64,000 bases of DNA from AV40 sp963817335 (GTDB lineage Bacteria > Verrucomicrobiota > Verrucomicrobiia > Chthoniobacterales > UBA10450): contig CAWFNX010000005.1 of the NCBI GenBank assembly GCA_963817335.1, forward strand, positions 868,001 to 932,000. Reading direction: 5' to 3'. Both the position numbers and the translations under genes were made by a program. The notes beneath the pieces are model-generated. The model was given only the letters and a program-made list of their open reading frames with translations. It made no database searches and was not told where the DNA came from. Of this stretch, positions 23,960 to 32,565 are shown in pieces. The number at the start of each line of letters is the position of its first letter. Positions within the stretch are counted from its first letter, which is position 1.

Positions 23960-24812
23960 TCAGGTCTGTTCCGGGGTCGGAGACTGTTCGATATCGACCT
24001 TCGGCTCCGGTTCGGAAACCTGCTGGGCCGGGCCCGCCTCGTCGACCCGGGCGATATTCAGGGCGCGCCCCGTTTTCTCATCGATCTTAATCAGGGCGCC
24101 GTGCAAACGGACCTCGCCGGCCGCGACCGGAAATGACGCCGGCAGATTGGAGACGAACCGGCGCATGATTGGTTCGACCGCGCGGCCAAGAATCGAATTG
24201 ACCGGACCGCACATGCCGGCATCACAAAGAAACGCTGTGCCGCCGGGAAGAATTTGCTCGTCTGCGGTTTGCACGTGAGTGTGAGTGCCGAGCACGGCGG
24301 AAACTTTGCCATCGAGAAAACGGCCCATCGCGATTTTTTCGCTGGTGGTTTCGCCGTGAACATCGACCACGATGTTTGGCGTTTCCTCGCGCATCTTCCG
24401 CAACCGTCGCCTCGATCGCGCGAAACGGATTGTCCAGAATCGGCTGCATGAAGGTCCGACACTGCACATTGATCACGCCGATTTTTCCTTTCGCCGTTTC
24501 CAACACAATCGAGCCATTTCCCGGCGCGCCTGCCGGATAATTGACCGGCCGTAACAATCGCGGCTCGGTGTCGATGAACGTCAAAATATCTTTCTGGTCC
24601 CAGATGTGATCGCCGGTAGTCACGACTGCCACTCCGGCGCGCAAAAGGTCGATCGTGATTTTGGCGGTAATGCCGCGTCCGCCGGCCGCGTTCTCACCGT
24701 TTACTACGATGAAATCGATCGCGTGCTGCTCTCGTAACTCGGGGAGACGCGCGATGACCGCGTTGCGGCCGGGCTCGCCGACGATGTCCCCCAGGAAAAG
24801 TAGCGTTAGCAT
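23960..24812 (-). pseudogene. ymdB: YmdB-family metallophosphoesterase, frameshifted
   Basis: Two overlapping frames together encode one YmdB/TIGR00282 protein. Frame 1 from ATG 24812 gives LFLGDIVGEPGRNAV, VVNGENAAGGRGIT, TTGDHIWDQKDIL and up to NPFRAIEATVAED. Frame 2 continues MREETPNIVVDVHGETTSEKIAMG, GTHTHVQTADEQILPGG and ends in an acidic Pro-rich tail at 23960. The switch lies near 24394-24400 and needs a one-base deletion or two-base insertion. The family hydrolyses cyclic nucleotides with a di-metal centre; the metal ligands D8, E39/N40, H and H-x-H are kept, while the usual GNH is GDH here. A single-base sequencing error is the likeliest cause; genuine decay is the alternative. Confidence 0.8.
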
Positions 24813-24854
24813 TGAACAGGATCGTATTGAACAGGTTCAAAACGTCGATGCTAA

Positions 24855-24978
24855 ACGAATGACGAATGCCAAATGACGAATGACGAAGTAATCTGGAAGG
24901 GGAAAAAGCAGGCGGCACTTGTTCGTCATTCGTGCTTCGACATTCTTTCGATATTCGTCATTCGCGCTTCGTCATTTG
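24855..24978. repeat. ATGACGAA/TTCGTCAT inverted-repeat spacer
   Basis: Left arm 24855-24887 has three ATGACGAA-like units; right arm 24921-24978 has TTCGTCATTCG repeated three times in degenerate form, with about 33 bases between. The right arm is translated as the hydrophobic part of the signal peptide of the amidase that starts in the left arm. Confidence 0.75.
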
Positions 24979-26234
24979 TCTTCTTTTCGTTGTTGGTGTT
25001 TCCAACAGTCGGTTACGCGGCTGACAACGTCGGCATTCTGGGTAGTGCACCGAAATGGGATGTGCTTGAGCATTATCAACGCACCATCACCCACGACGAG
25101 TTCGCCCATCTTATTAACGACGTCTATTGCACGCATGGGATACCAAACGATTTGATCCAAATCGATAACGATGCAGCGCAGATCGTTATGAATCGTGATT
25201 CCCACGACGTGTTCAAATTGGAATTTGCGCCTGACGAGAAATCGAGAGGACATGTCCCTCGGCTTTGGCGACCAGCCAAATCCTTGCCGCCTGCAAAGCC
25301 GAACAAACCTCTGGCCGGATTGCGGATCGCAATGGATCCCGGCCATCTCGGCGGGAAGTGGGCGAAAATGGAGGAGCGCTGGTTCCAGGTTGGCAATTCC
25401 AAACCAGTCACCGAAGGCGACCTGACCCTGCGGGTATCGCGCATGCTTGCCCCGAAATTAAGAAAACTTGGCGCGACGGTTTTGTTTGTGCGGAATAGCA
25501 CCCAGCCGACAACTTCCAAACGTCCGGGCGATTTTCGCGAACTGGCAAAAAAGATTTTGATCAAAAACGGCGTGCCGCGACCGCGTGACGCGGTGCTCAA
25601 CCCACTCGACCCGGCCAAGGAAGGAACGGTCCACTGGCAGAGCGAGATGCTGTTCTATCGTTACAGCGAAATCCGGCGGCGCGCGGTCCTGGTAAACTCA
25701 AAGCTGCATCCCGATCTGGTGTTGTGTCTTCACTTCAATGCCGAAGGCTGGGGTGATCCCTCAAATCCGACGTTGATCGACACCAATCATCTTCATTTGC
25801 TCGTAAACGGCTCGTATTTGCAGGATGAGCTCGATCTAGACGACGAGCGCTTTGAGATGATTCGGCGTCTACTCAGTCGCGCTTTCGACGAAGAGCTGCC
25901 TATCGCGGATGCGGTTGCGACTTCAATGGCGAAAGCCACCGGGCTGCCGGCTTACCAATATCCCACGACCCAAACCACGACCAAAGTTGGAGCGAGCGGT
26001 TATGTTTACGCACGGAATCTGCTCGCCACCCGGCTTTATCGTTGTCCGGTTGTTTACTGCGAACCGTACGTGATGAACAGCAAAGACGCTTTCGCCCGCA
26101 TCGAAGCAGGGGATTACGACGGCACGAAAGAGATCAACGGCGTCCAACGCAAAAGTATTTTTCGTGAATACGCCGACAGTGTGGCCGAAGGCCTGGCGGA
26201 TTATTATTCGAATGCTCGAGGTAGGGGCGATTGA
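24873..26234 (+). CDS. N-acetylmuramoyl-L-alanine amidase-like (Amidase_3) secreted protein
   Basis: A 453-residue protein. The catalytic domain spans about 145-440: zinc His in RIAMDPGHLGG, Glu in the following helical region, zinc His in LCLHFNAEG and catalytic Glu in VVYCEPYV. A long insertion between the first and third motifs carries KRPGDFRELAKK and HWQSEMLFYRY. The signal peptide (ILSIFVIRASSFVFFSLLVFPTVGYA is too long to be certain of its edges) is partly encoded by the flanking inverted repeat, and the last residues RGRGD plus the stop TGA are encoded by a REP palindrome. It would cleave peptide side chains from peptidoglycan; the first 15 residues may not be translated. Confidence 0.85.
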   Translation: MTNDEVIWKGKKQAALVRHSCFDILSIFVIRASSFVFFSLLVFPTVGYAADNVGILGSAPKWDVLEHYQRTITHDEFAHLINDVYCTHGIPNDLIQIDNDAAQIVMNRDSHDVFKLEFAPDEKSRGHVPRLWRPAKSLPPAKPNKPLAGLRIAMDPGHLGGKWAKMEERWFQVGNSKPVTEGDLTLRVSRMLAPKLRKLGATVLFVRNSTQPTTSKRPGDFRELAKKILIKNGVPRPRDAVLNPLDPAKEGTVHWQSEMLFYRYSEIRRRAVLVNSKLHPDLVLCLHFNAEGWGDPSNPTLIDTNHLHLLVNGSYLQDELDLDDERFEMIRRLLSRAFDEELPIADAVATSMAKATGLPAYQYPTTQTTTKVGASGYVYARNLLATRLYRCPVVYCEPYVMNSKDAFARIEAGDYDGTKEINGVQRKSIFREYADSVAEGLADYYSNARGRGD

Positions 26235-26302
26235 CCTCAATCGCCCGCGGTTTGTAGGGCGTCTCTACGAGACGCTAGGCGTTTCACAGAAACGCCCTAC
26301 AA
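26221..26302. repeat. REP cluster between amidase and aroB
   Basis: First hairpin GGGCGATTGA-CC-TCAATCGCCC (26225-26246) preceded by GTAG; then a double hairpin 26253-26302 with TGTAG...CTACAA borders and stems GGCGTCTC/GAGACGC and GGCGTTTC/GAAACGCC. The first unit recurs at 27946; the second is the inverted order of 17249-17297. The amidase stop TGA (26232-26234) and the aroB stop TAG (26297-26299) both lie inside. Confidence 0.85.
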
Positions 26303-27367
26303 CTTCTCCACCGCTTCGCGAATATCATCCATCGTCACGTCGGCGATCAAATCGGCCGAACCGATTGTTGGCGTTACAACGAACCGGATTTGGCCGCGTA
26401 TAAATTTTTTGTCGAACTTGAGCGCGTCGACAATTTTCTCTCGCGAAAAACCCTTGGGCAACTCTATGGGCAGTCCGAATTTGTGTAGAAGATTGACGAT
26501 TCGATCGCGCTCCTGTTTTGGCAAGTCTGCTTTCTTCATTGAAATCGCGCAGGCGGCGACCATGCCAAGACTCACCGCGTCGCCGTGGGCGATGCCATTA
26601 TAGTCGGCGGCGCGTTCGATCCCGTGCCCGACAGTGTGACCGAAATTCAGAAGAGCTCGCTCGTCTTTTCGCTCGTGCTCGTCCTTTTCCACGATGCGCG
26701 ATTTGATTTCGACGTTTCGGCGAATCAACGATTCGAAATCGATCTTATTAAGATCGACGGCCTCGAGTTGCTGGAACATTTCCGCATCGGCGATGATTGC
26801 GTGCTTGATGATTTCAGCGAAGCCCTGAGCGATCTGGCGTTGAGGCAGCCTTTTCAAGACATCAACATCGATAAGAACAAGGGCGGGCGGATGAAATGCG
26901 CCGATGAGATTTTTTCCCGCGCGGGCATTGACGCCGGTTTTTCCGCCAATCGAGCTATCGACCATGGCGAGTAGAGTGGTGGGAATTTGGACATGCGGTA
27001 TCCCGCGCTCGAAGATCGCCGCCACAAATCCAGAAAGATCTCCGATCACTCCGCCGCCAAGACCAATAACGAATGATTGGCGGTCCAAGCCGGCTTGGAG
27101 CATCTGTTCGCAGATGTTGCCCGCTTGTTCCAAGTTTTTTGATTCTTCGGTTGCCGGAACTGTAATCAGTTTCGGCTCGTAACCCGCCGACCTGAGGTTC
27201 TTCGAGAGGGCTCCGGCAAACAGCGGCCCAACATTTGTGTCGGAAATGACCGCGCACTGGCCGGGCGGCAGGGTTCCCTTCAACGCGCTGTTCGGGTCGG
27301 CCAACAATCCTGGTCCGATGAGCACGCGATAAGAATGCCGGGCAGCCTCAACTTCGATCGACGTCAC
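26297..27367 (-). CDS. aroB: 3-dehydroquinate synthase
   Basis: A 356-residue enzyme of the shikimate pathway converting DAHP to 3-dehydroquinate in the cytoplasm, using NAD and zinc. Signature motifs are present: GLGGGVIGDLSGFVAA (NAD loop), VQIPTTLLAMVDSSIGGKTGVN, GFAEIIKHAII (zinc Glu/Lys region) and NFGHTVGHGIE (zinc His). Length is normal. No other aro gene is adjacent. The stop codon is formed by the TTGTAG edge of a REP palindrome. Confidence 0.97.
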   Translation of the reverse strand: MTSIEVEAARHSYRVLIGPGLLADPNSALKGTLPPGQCAVISDTNVGPLFAGALSKNLRSAGYEPKLITVPATEESKNLEQAGNICEQMLQAGLDRQSFVIGLGGGVIGDLSGFVAAIFERGIPHVQIPTTLLAMVDSSIGGKTGVNARAGKNLIGAFHPPALVLIDVDVLKRLPQRQIAQGFAEIIKHAIIADAEMFQQLEAVDLNKIDFESLIRRNVEIKSRIVEKDEHERKDERALLNFGHTVGHGIERAADYNGIAHGDAVSLGMVAACAISMKKADLPKQERDRIVNLLHKFGLPIELPKGFSREKIVDALKFDKKFIRGQIRFVVTPTIGSADLIADVTMDDIREAVEKL

Positions 27368-27534
27368 GGCGAGACGTTATTGGTTTTTGCCCGTTGGAAA
27401 ACGTAAAACTGCATCCTGAAACCCACCGTAGCCGGCGCTCGAACGCTTTCCGAACTGGTTGGAAGAGCTTTCGAAGTTTATTCACGAATGGATTCGGAGT
27501 TGACGAAACGGCCTCCATCCAGTGAAAGTCCGTT

Positions 27535-27942
27535 ATGCCCGACGAGCCGCCGCCTCCGCCGCCTGTCTCGGATTCCCCAAAATCAACCGGGCTGCCTTCC
27601 AATATCGCGGCAGCGCTTGCCTGCATTCCGCTCATCGGCGGTATCGTCTTTTTCATTTTGGAAAAACACGACTCGTTCGTGCGCTTCTATTCGATGCAAT
27701 CGATTGTCTTCGGCCTCGCCTGGTTCTTGTTCAACGTGGTTTCGGCGATTATCCATGCGATCTTCGGCGCGATCCCGGCCATCGGGGGCATCCTGGTGTT
27801 TTTCTGGGCGATCGTTGCTGCGATCATTCACATTGGGTTCGTCGTTCTCTGGATCATAGCCACGGTGAAAGCCTTCACTGGTGTCCGCTGGGACATTCCC
27901 TACATCGGACCCCTTGCTCGCAAGCAAACTGGCGAAGCATAA
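27535..27942 (+). CDS. Small membrane protein, DUF4870/Tic20-like
   Basis: A 135-residue protein with a Pro-rich start (DEPPPPPPVSD) and four probable membrane helices: AALACIPLIGGIVFFIL, QSIVFGLAWFLFNVVSA, AIPAIGGILVFFWAIVAAI and IGFVVLWIIATVKAFTG. The phrase LEKHDSFVRFYSMQSIVFG and the closing W-x-I-P-Y-I-G-P-L-A match the DUF4870-type family of unknown function. Its start is divergent from aroB by about 170 bases. A REP follows the stop. Confidence 0.8.
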   Translation: MPDEPPPPPPVSDSPKSTGLPSNIAAALACIPLIGGIVFFILEKHDSFVRFYSMQSIVFGLAWFLFNVVSAIIHAIFGAIPAIGGILVFFWAIVAAIIHIGFVVLWIIATVKAFTGVRWDIPYIGPLARKQTGEA

Positions 27943-27945
27943 TGA

Positions 27946-27999
27946 GGTAGGGGCGATTGACCTCAATCGCCATGGCGGTTCGGTGAACCGCCGCTACCT
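27946..27999. repeat. REP double hairpin overlapping the 3' end of holA
   Basis: GTAGGGGCGATTGA-CC-TCAATCGCC then GGCGGTTC-GGT-GAACCGCC and GCTACC. The right-hand hairpin is the coding sequence of the last residues of HolA (GSGGSPNRHGD) and the left-hand one provides its stop TGA (27963-27965). Confidence 0.85.
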
Positions 28000-29111
28000 A
28001 GAATTTTCACGACGACTTCGGTCAAAACCAGTTCGTGATCGAGCTGGGTCGTGACCAATTGCAAGTTCGCGGCAAGACACGCTTGCATGCCGGCAATCAG
28101 CTGGCCGGTTTGAAAACGGTGCGCGTTTTGCGCGGCAATTCCGAGCGCGAAAGCGTTCACCGTTCCATCCTTCTTGCGCGGCAAATGGACAGTGGCATCG
28201 GCCGGCAGTCGATTGACCGCGGAAATGAATGGGAACGGCGCATGGGGCCGCGAGATTCGATGACGTTCCATCAAATCTTTTGCCAGCAACAAATTTCGAA
28301 CGGTCGGCAGAATTGCGACCAACAGAATGCCGATCGCGCTTTCGCCCTGATCCAGTAATTGCCGCACCAGTTCGAGCGCGCGCTCGAGATCGCGTTCCGC
28401 CAGCGCGTTGCTTAAATCAAAGATGACTCCTTCGCGGGTAAGCGGCACCAGCTCGCGGACGAGTTCGACGCATACCTTGCGCTCTTTGCCGAGATAGAGA
28501 TCGATCTTCTCAAGCTCGTTCTCGATTTCTCGAGTGTCGCCGCCGGTAAGCAGGACGAAAAGCTCGACGGCGTCCTCCTCGAATTGCAATTTTCGCTTCC
28601 TGGCCCGTGCCTGAACGATCTCGGTTGCTTCTACTTCCCAACCTCCGCGGCTGGAATCGAGTTTGTCGAAAATCTGAAGCTCCGCGCGTTTAGCCAGCGA
28701 TTTATAAAACGAACGCCGCTTGTCGACTTCGATCGCGCTCAGCAAGAAAGTAATTTCCGAGCCCAATTCTTCGCTGATCGTTTCGGTCAACTCTTCTAAA
28801 ACGGTCTGGACTGCGGCCGAGCGCGCCTTTTGATCGTCGCCCAGGAAGTTAGCATTTTTGAGCCAGACAAGTTTCTCGCCACCGAAGAATGGCAATGTCC
28901 GCAGCGCTTCGATGGTGGATCTTATCCGGGCTGCGGCCTGGTCGGCGTTGTCTGCTGCTCCGTCGATGATTTCGACTCCGAAATCACCCGCCGCGGCGGG
29001 TTTAAGTTTTTCGGCTAGCTCCGCGGCAGTGTGTTTTACCTCGACGTCGTCCGAGCCGACAACCGCGTAAATTTTCGCGGCGGCTGCGGTCTTGGTCTTG
29101 GCTTTCGGCAT
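27963..29111 (-). CDS. holA: DNA polymerase III delta subunit
   Basis: A 382-residue clamp-loader delta subunit, opening the beta clamp within the polymerase III holoenzyme. Recognisable parts are the N-terminal KIYAVVGSDDVEVKHTAAEL, PFFGGEKLVWLKNANFL, the middle GGDTREIENELEKIDLYLG and the C-terminal collar helices. The ATG at 29111 follows the natural beginning MPKAKTKT; an upstream TTG-type extension would be translated repeat. The C-terminal 11 residues come from a REP palindrome and are not expected in other HolA proteins. Confidence 0.93.
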   Translation of the reverse strand: MPKAKTKTAAAAKIYAVVGSDDVEVKHTAAELAEKLKPAAAGDFGVEIIDGAADNADQAAARIRSTIEALRTLPFFGGEKLVWLKNANFLGDDQKARSAAVQTVLEELTETISEELGSEITFLLSAIEVDKRRSFYKSLAKRAELQIFDKLDSSRGGWEVEATEIVQARARKRKLQFEEDAVELFVLLTGGDTREIENELEKIDLYLGKERKVCVELVRELVPLTREGVIFDLSNALAERDLERALELVRQLLDQGESAIGILLVAILPTVRNLLLAKDLMERHRISRPHAPFPFISAVNRLPADATVHLPRKKDGTVNAFALGIAAQNAHRFQTGQLIAGMQACLAANLQLVTTQLDHELVLTEVVVKILGSGGSPNRHGD

Positions 29112-29141
29112 AATGGAAGTTTGCAGACGTCGCGGTTGTAG

Positions 29142-29234
29142 GGCAAGCGTGTCGCTTGCCAAACGTTGTAGCCACGGCCCTGTGGGCCGTCTTGTCGAAA
29201 GCAGGAGAGGAACGTCGTAGAGCGACGTGGCTAC
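29142..29234. repeat. REP elements between holA and peptidase gene
   Basis: GTAGGGCAAGCG-TGT-CGCTTGCC at 29138-29160, then a GTAGCCACG...CGTGGCTAC unit (29168-29234) enclosing ACGGCCC/GGGCCGT and ACGTCG/CGACGT hairpins. The second unit matches 17905-17953. The stop TAG of the downstream-strand peptidase gene (29231-29233) is part of its terminal GTAG. Confidence 0.85.
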
Positions 29235-30151
29235 AGATTGTTTGCCTGTTGCAAGGAACTTCCGAATTCCTTTGAAGCGTAGTCGCGGAATTTCTCGTCC
29301 AACGCTGAAACGGATGGAAACGTCGCCGGATAAAACTCGCGCAGCGCAGTTTCGAAAGGTTGATGGCGCGCCAGCGCATCCAACAGCTTCAAAAAACTGG
29401 GCTTGTCCGTTTCGGCGAGAAACCGCACCAGACGTTCCGATTCATTATAGAAAGTGTGAACGCGGTCCGACGGCGGATAAGTGAACGCGAGAAGCACAGA
29501 CAGTGGCATTAATTCCTGCGGCGAGATTGCTTCAGTGTGCGGTTTGCTGATGTAACCGCGCGCCCGTTGGTAACTGGCTTGCGCATCCTTGGAAATATAT
29601 TGGGCAAAGCCTTCATCGAGCCAGCGTGGAATACCAGCGGTGTAGAACCGGTGCATCACCAGGTGCACGATCTCGTGCCCGAGAATGTTTCCGCTGAATT
29701 TGTAGGACGGATCGCGTTGGATGAACAGACTCCCTTCCGAATGAATTCCACCGGTCCACGGCTCTAATTTTCCCAACGTTTGGAACTGGTGCCATTCCGC
29801 GGGATTTTCAAAAATGTAGATGTGCGATTTGATATCGGTCGCCGCGGCGACTTGATCGCGCTCCAACTCCTTGGCCACGACCCGATAATGAAACTCGGCT
29901 TCCACTGAGACCGGCGTTGCAACGTAACCGTGAACGAAGTGATAGATGAAATGTTCGGTCTCGGCGTGTTTCCATTGCTCCGGGTGCATGGCGAGCGCTT
30001 TCTCCCCGAGTGGATTCGGATCGAGCTGGCTGAGCTGCGAGAATTCAACCTCAGTGAGCGAATTCAGGCCAACAACCGGGGAATCCTGAGCGATGGCGGC
30101 CGACAGGATCGACATCGTCGTGACAAACGCGAGGATAAATAGGCGACGCAT
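29231..30151 (-). CDS. Secreted gluzincin-type metallopeptidase (peptidase MA-like)
   Basis: A 306-residue protein with a signal peptide (MRRLFILAFVTTMSILSAAIAQ). The zinc motif HEIVH is at 159-163 and a second ligand glutamate lies in WLDEGFAQY at about 180, so the active site looks complete. This layout matches the peptidase-MA-like family of bacterial envelope proteins. The frame is open from 30244, but that extension is REP sequence; ATG 30151 begins at the signal peptide. Substrate unknown. Its TAG stop belongs to a REP. Confidence 0.85.
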   Translation of the reverse strand: MRRLFILAFVTTMSILSAAIAQDSPVVGLNSLTEVEFSQLSQLDPNPLGEKALAMHPEQWKHAETEHFIYHFVHGYVATPVSVEAEFHYRVVAKELERDQVAAATDIKSHIYIFENPAEWHQFQTLGKLEPWTGGIHSEGSLFIQRDPSYKFSGNILGHEIVHLVMHRFYTAGIPRWLDEGFAQYISKDAQASYQRARGYISKPHTEAISPQELMPLSVLLAFTYPPSDRVHTFYNESERLVRFLAETDKPSFLKLLDALARHQPFETALREFYPATFPSVSALDEKFRDYASKEFGSSLQQANNL

Positions 30152-30186
30152 TGCCTCTGAATGAAGCGAGTTCCATGCGAGGGACG

Positions 30187-30256
30187 TTGTAGAGGCGCTC
30201 GCCGCGGCGAGCGCCCGTTTATTTAGTTCGGTGCTTGAGAACAAGCACCGCTACAA
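30187..30256. repeat. REP double hairpin between uvrB and peptidase gene
   Basis: TTGTAG and CTACAA borders enclose GGCGCTCGCC-GC-GGCGAGCGCC and CGGTGCTTG-AGAA-CAAGCACCG. Borders match the other REPs while the stems are new. Confidence 0.8.
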
Positions 30257-30264
30257 CATTTGCG

Positions 30265-32469
30265 CTACACTCGCGACCGACGACGCCCCGAATTGCGGGT
30301 GTATTTCACCGGACGCCGTTTCGGCTCGATCTTGTCCAAGCCCGTCCCGCTTTTCACTTCCATGATCTGATCGCGCAGGAGAGCGGCACGCTCGAATTCC
30401 AAATTGGCGGATGCCTGTTGCATTTCTTCCTCCAGCTCCCGCAGCAATTCAGTGAGATCAAAGTCTCCGCCCACTTCGCGAATCACCGAGGATTCGATCT
30501 CGCGACCGCGTAAAATCGTATGCAAACTTTCCTGCACAGCGCGGCGGACGGTTTGCGGCGTGATTCCATGTTTTTCGTTGTAGTCGATTTGCCTGGTCCG
30601 GCGATATTCAGAGATCGAGATCAGCGCCTCCATGCTCTGGGTGACGATATCAGCAAACAGAACGACTTCGCCGTTGACGTGACGCGCGGCGCGACCGGCG
30701 GTTTGGATTAGCGACGTTTGGCTGCGCAAAAATCCTTCCTTGTCCGCGTCGAGAATGCAGACGAGCGAAACCTCGGGAAGATCGAGTCCTTCGCGCAGGA
30801 GGTTGATTCCAACCAAAATATCGAACTCGGCTGCGCGGAGACCGCGCAAAATCTCCACCCGCTCGATCGTGTCGATGTCGCTGTGGAGGTATCGGACTTT
30901 CAAACCGACGTCGCGGAGATAGTCGGCAAGGTCCTCCGCGGTACGTTTGGTTAAGGTTGTGATCAGGATTCGCTCGCCTTTTTCCACCCGCTGCCGGCAA
31001 AGCTCGATCGTGTCGTCGATTTGGTTTTTAAGCGGCTTAATTGTGATCTTCGGGTCGAGCAATCCGGTAGGCCGGATGATTTGCTCCACCACCAGCGCTG
31101 CCCCGGCCGTGTGGGTGTCGAATTTTTCAGGCGGATCATCGGTGCGCGAAATATGAACGTCCCCAATCGGCGAACGTTTCTTCCCGGGCAAAACAAACGG
31201 GACCAGTTCCGCTTCGCCGATACGCTGACGCCGATGGGGCACGTAACCTTCATTTCCCACCACGCTGTTCTGAATTTCGAACTCGGCCGGGGTCGCGCTA
31301 ACGTAGACCAGCTGATGGGTCGCGTTCATGAACTCGTTGAAGTTTAGCGGGCGATTGTCGAGCGCGCTCGGCAGACGAAATCCATAATCAACCAGCACCG
31401 TCTTGCGCGAGCGGTCGCCTTCGTACATCCCGCCAATCTGCGGAACGGTGGCATGCGATTCGTCGATCACGACCAGATAATCTTTCGGGAAGAAATCGAG
31501 GATGGTGTAGGGCTTGGAGCCCGGGGGCCGGCCCGAAAGATGACGGGAATAATTTTCGATGCCGTTGCAGAAACCCATTTCCTGCAACATTTCGAGATCA
31601 TACTCCGTGCGAATGCGCAGTCGTTGCGCTTCGAGAAGCTTGTTGTTCTTCTCCAGAACTATGATCCGGTCTTCCAGTTCAGCGCGGATCGTTTGAAGGG
31701 CGCGATTCAATTTGTCGGCCGGAGTTACGAATTGTTTCGCCGGAAAAAACACGATCAGGTTAAGCGATTCGCGCGCGTGCCCCGTCAAAGGGTCGAACCG
31801 CGTGATTGCGTCGATCTTGTCGCCGAAAAATTCGAGACGGACCGCGTCTTCGTCAGCGGTCGCCGGATAAACTTCAACCACATCGCCGCGAACCCGGAAC
31901 TTGCCGCGCGAGAAATTGATGTCGTTGCGCTCGTAGAGCATGTCGATCAATCGCCCGAGCACGGCCTCTCGTGAAATTTGCTGGCCGCGTTTCACGTTGA
32001 GCAACATTCGTTCGTAATCTTCCGGTGAAGTGACGCCGTAAATACAGGAAACGCTGGCAACGACAATCGTGTCCCGCCGGGAAAGCAGCGAACTGGTGGC
32101 GGATAACCGCAGACGTTCGATCTCCTCGTTGATCGACGAATCCTTTTCGATGTAGGTGTCACTGCGCGGGATGTAGGCTTCCGGCTGGTAGTAATCGAAA
32201 TAGCTCACGAAATATTCCACCGCGTTTTTCGGGAAGAATTGCTTGAATTCGGAGTAGAGCTGCGCCGCCAGCGTTTTGTTGTGCGAAATCACCAGGGTTG
32301 GCCGGTCCAGCTCCCTAATCACATTCGCGACGGTAAAAGTTTTGCCCGAGCCGGTGACGCCAAGCAGCGTCTGATGGCGGTTCCCGGATTGGATCGATTT
32401 GATCAGCTTCGCGATCGCCTGGCCCTGGTCGCCGCGCGGTTGGTAGTTCGATTCGAGCTGAAACGCCAT
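30265..32469 (-). CDS. uvrB: Excinuclease ABC subunit B
   Basis: A 734-residue UvrB, the damage-verifying helicase of nucleotide excision repair. Walker A GVTGSGKT is at 37-44; the beta-hairpin region reads YFVSYFDYYQPEAYIPRSDTYIEKD; helicase motifs include VVIDESHATVPQIGGM and GINLLREGLDLPEVSLV, QTAGRAARHVNG. The C-terminal UVR motif (LREL..EMQQASANLEFERAALLRDQI) is present. MAFQLESNYQPRGDQ at ATG 32469 is the canonical start; the longer frame to 32610 is antisense to the next gene's leader. A UvrA or UvrC gene is not in the window. Confidence 0.97.
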   Translation of the reverse strand: MAFQLESNYQPRGDQGQAIAKLIKSIQSGNRHQTLLGVTGSGKTFTVANVIRELDRPTLVISHNKTLAAQLYSEFKQFFPKNAVEYFVSYFDYYQPEAYIPRSDTYIEKDSSINEEIERLRLSATSSLLSRRDTIVVASVSCIYGVTSPEDYERMLLNVKRGQQISREAVLGRLIDMLYERNDINFSRGKFRVRGDVVEVYPATADEDAVRLEFFGDKIDAITRFDPLTGHARESLNLIVFFPAKQFVTPADKLNRALQTIRAELEDRIIVLEKNNKLLEAQRLRIRTEYDLEMLQEMGFCNGIENYSRHLSGRPPGSKPYTILDFFPKDYLVVIDESHATVPQIGGMYEGDRSRKTVLVDYGFRLPSALDNRPLNFNEFMNATHQLVYVSATPAEFEIQNSVVGNEGYVPHRRQRIGEAELVPFVLPGKKRSPIGDVHISRTDDPPEKFDTHTAGAALVVEQIIRPTGLLDPKITIKPLKNQIDDTIELCRQRVEKGERILITTLTKRTAEDLADYLRDVGLKVRYLHSDIDTIERVEILRGLRAAEFDILVGINLLREGLDLPEVSLVCILDADKEGFLRSQTSLIQTAGRAARHVNGEVVLFADIVTQSMEALISISEYRRTRQIDYNEKHGITPQTVRRAVQESLHTILRGREIESSVIREVGGDFDLTELLRELEEEMQQASANLEFERAALLRDQIMEVKSGTGLDKIEPKRRPVKYTRNSGRRRSRV

Positions 32470-32565
32470 CCCGCAACTTAGCATTGGCCTGTTTTGTTCG
32501 AAAGCGCCCGCGCATTTCTGGTTACGTTCTGGCGCATCGCCCACTGCCCGGCTAAGATCGGCAAT

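Noticed and set aside
15143..30256. CRISPR array
   Set aside because: The palindromes are not regularly spaced and have no unique spacers; they are REP elements.
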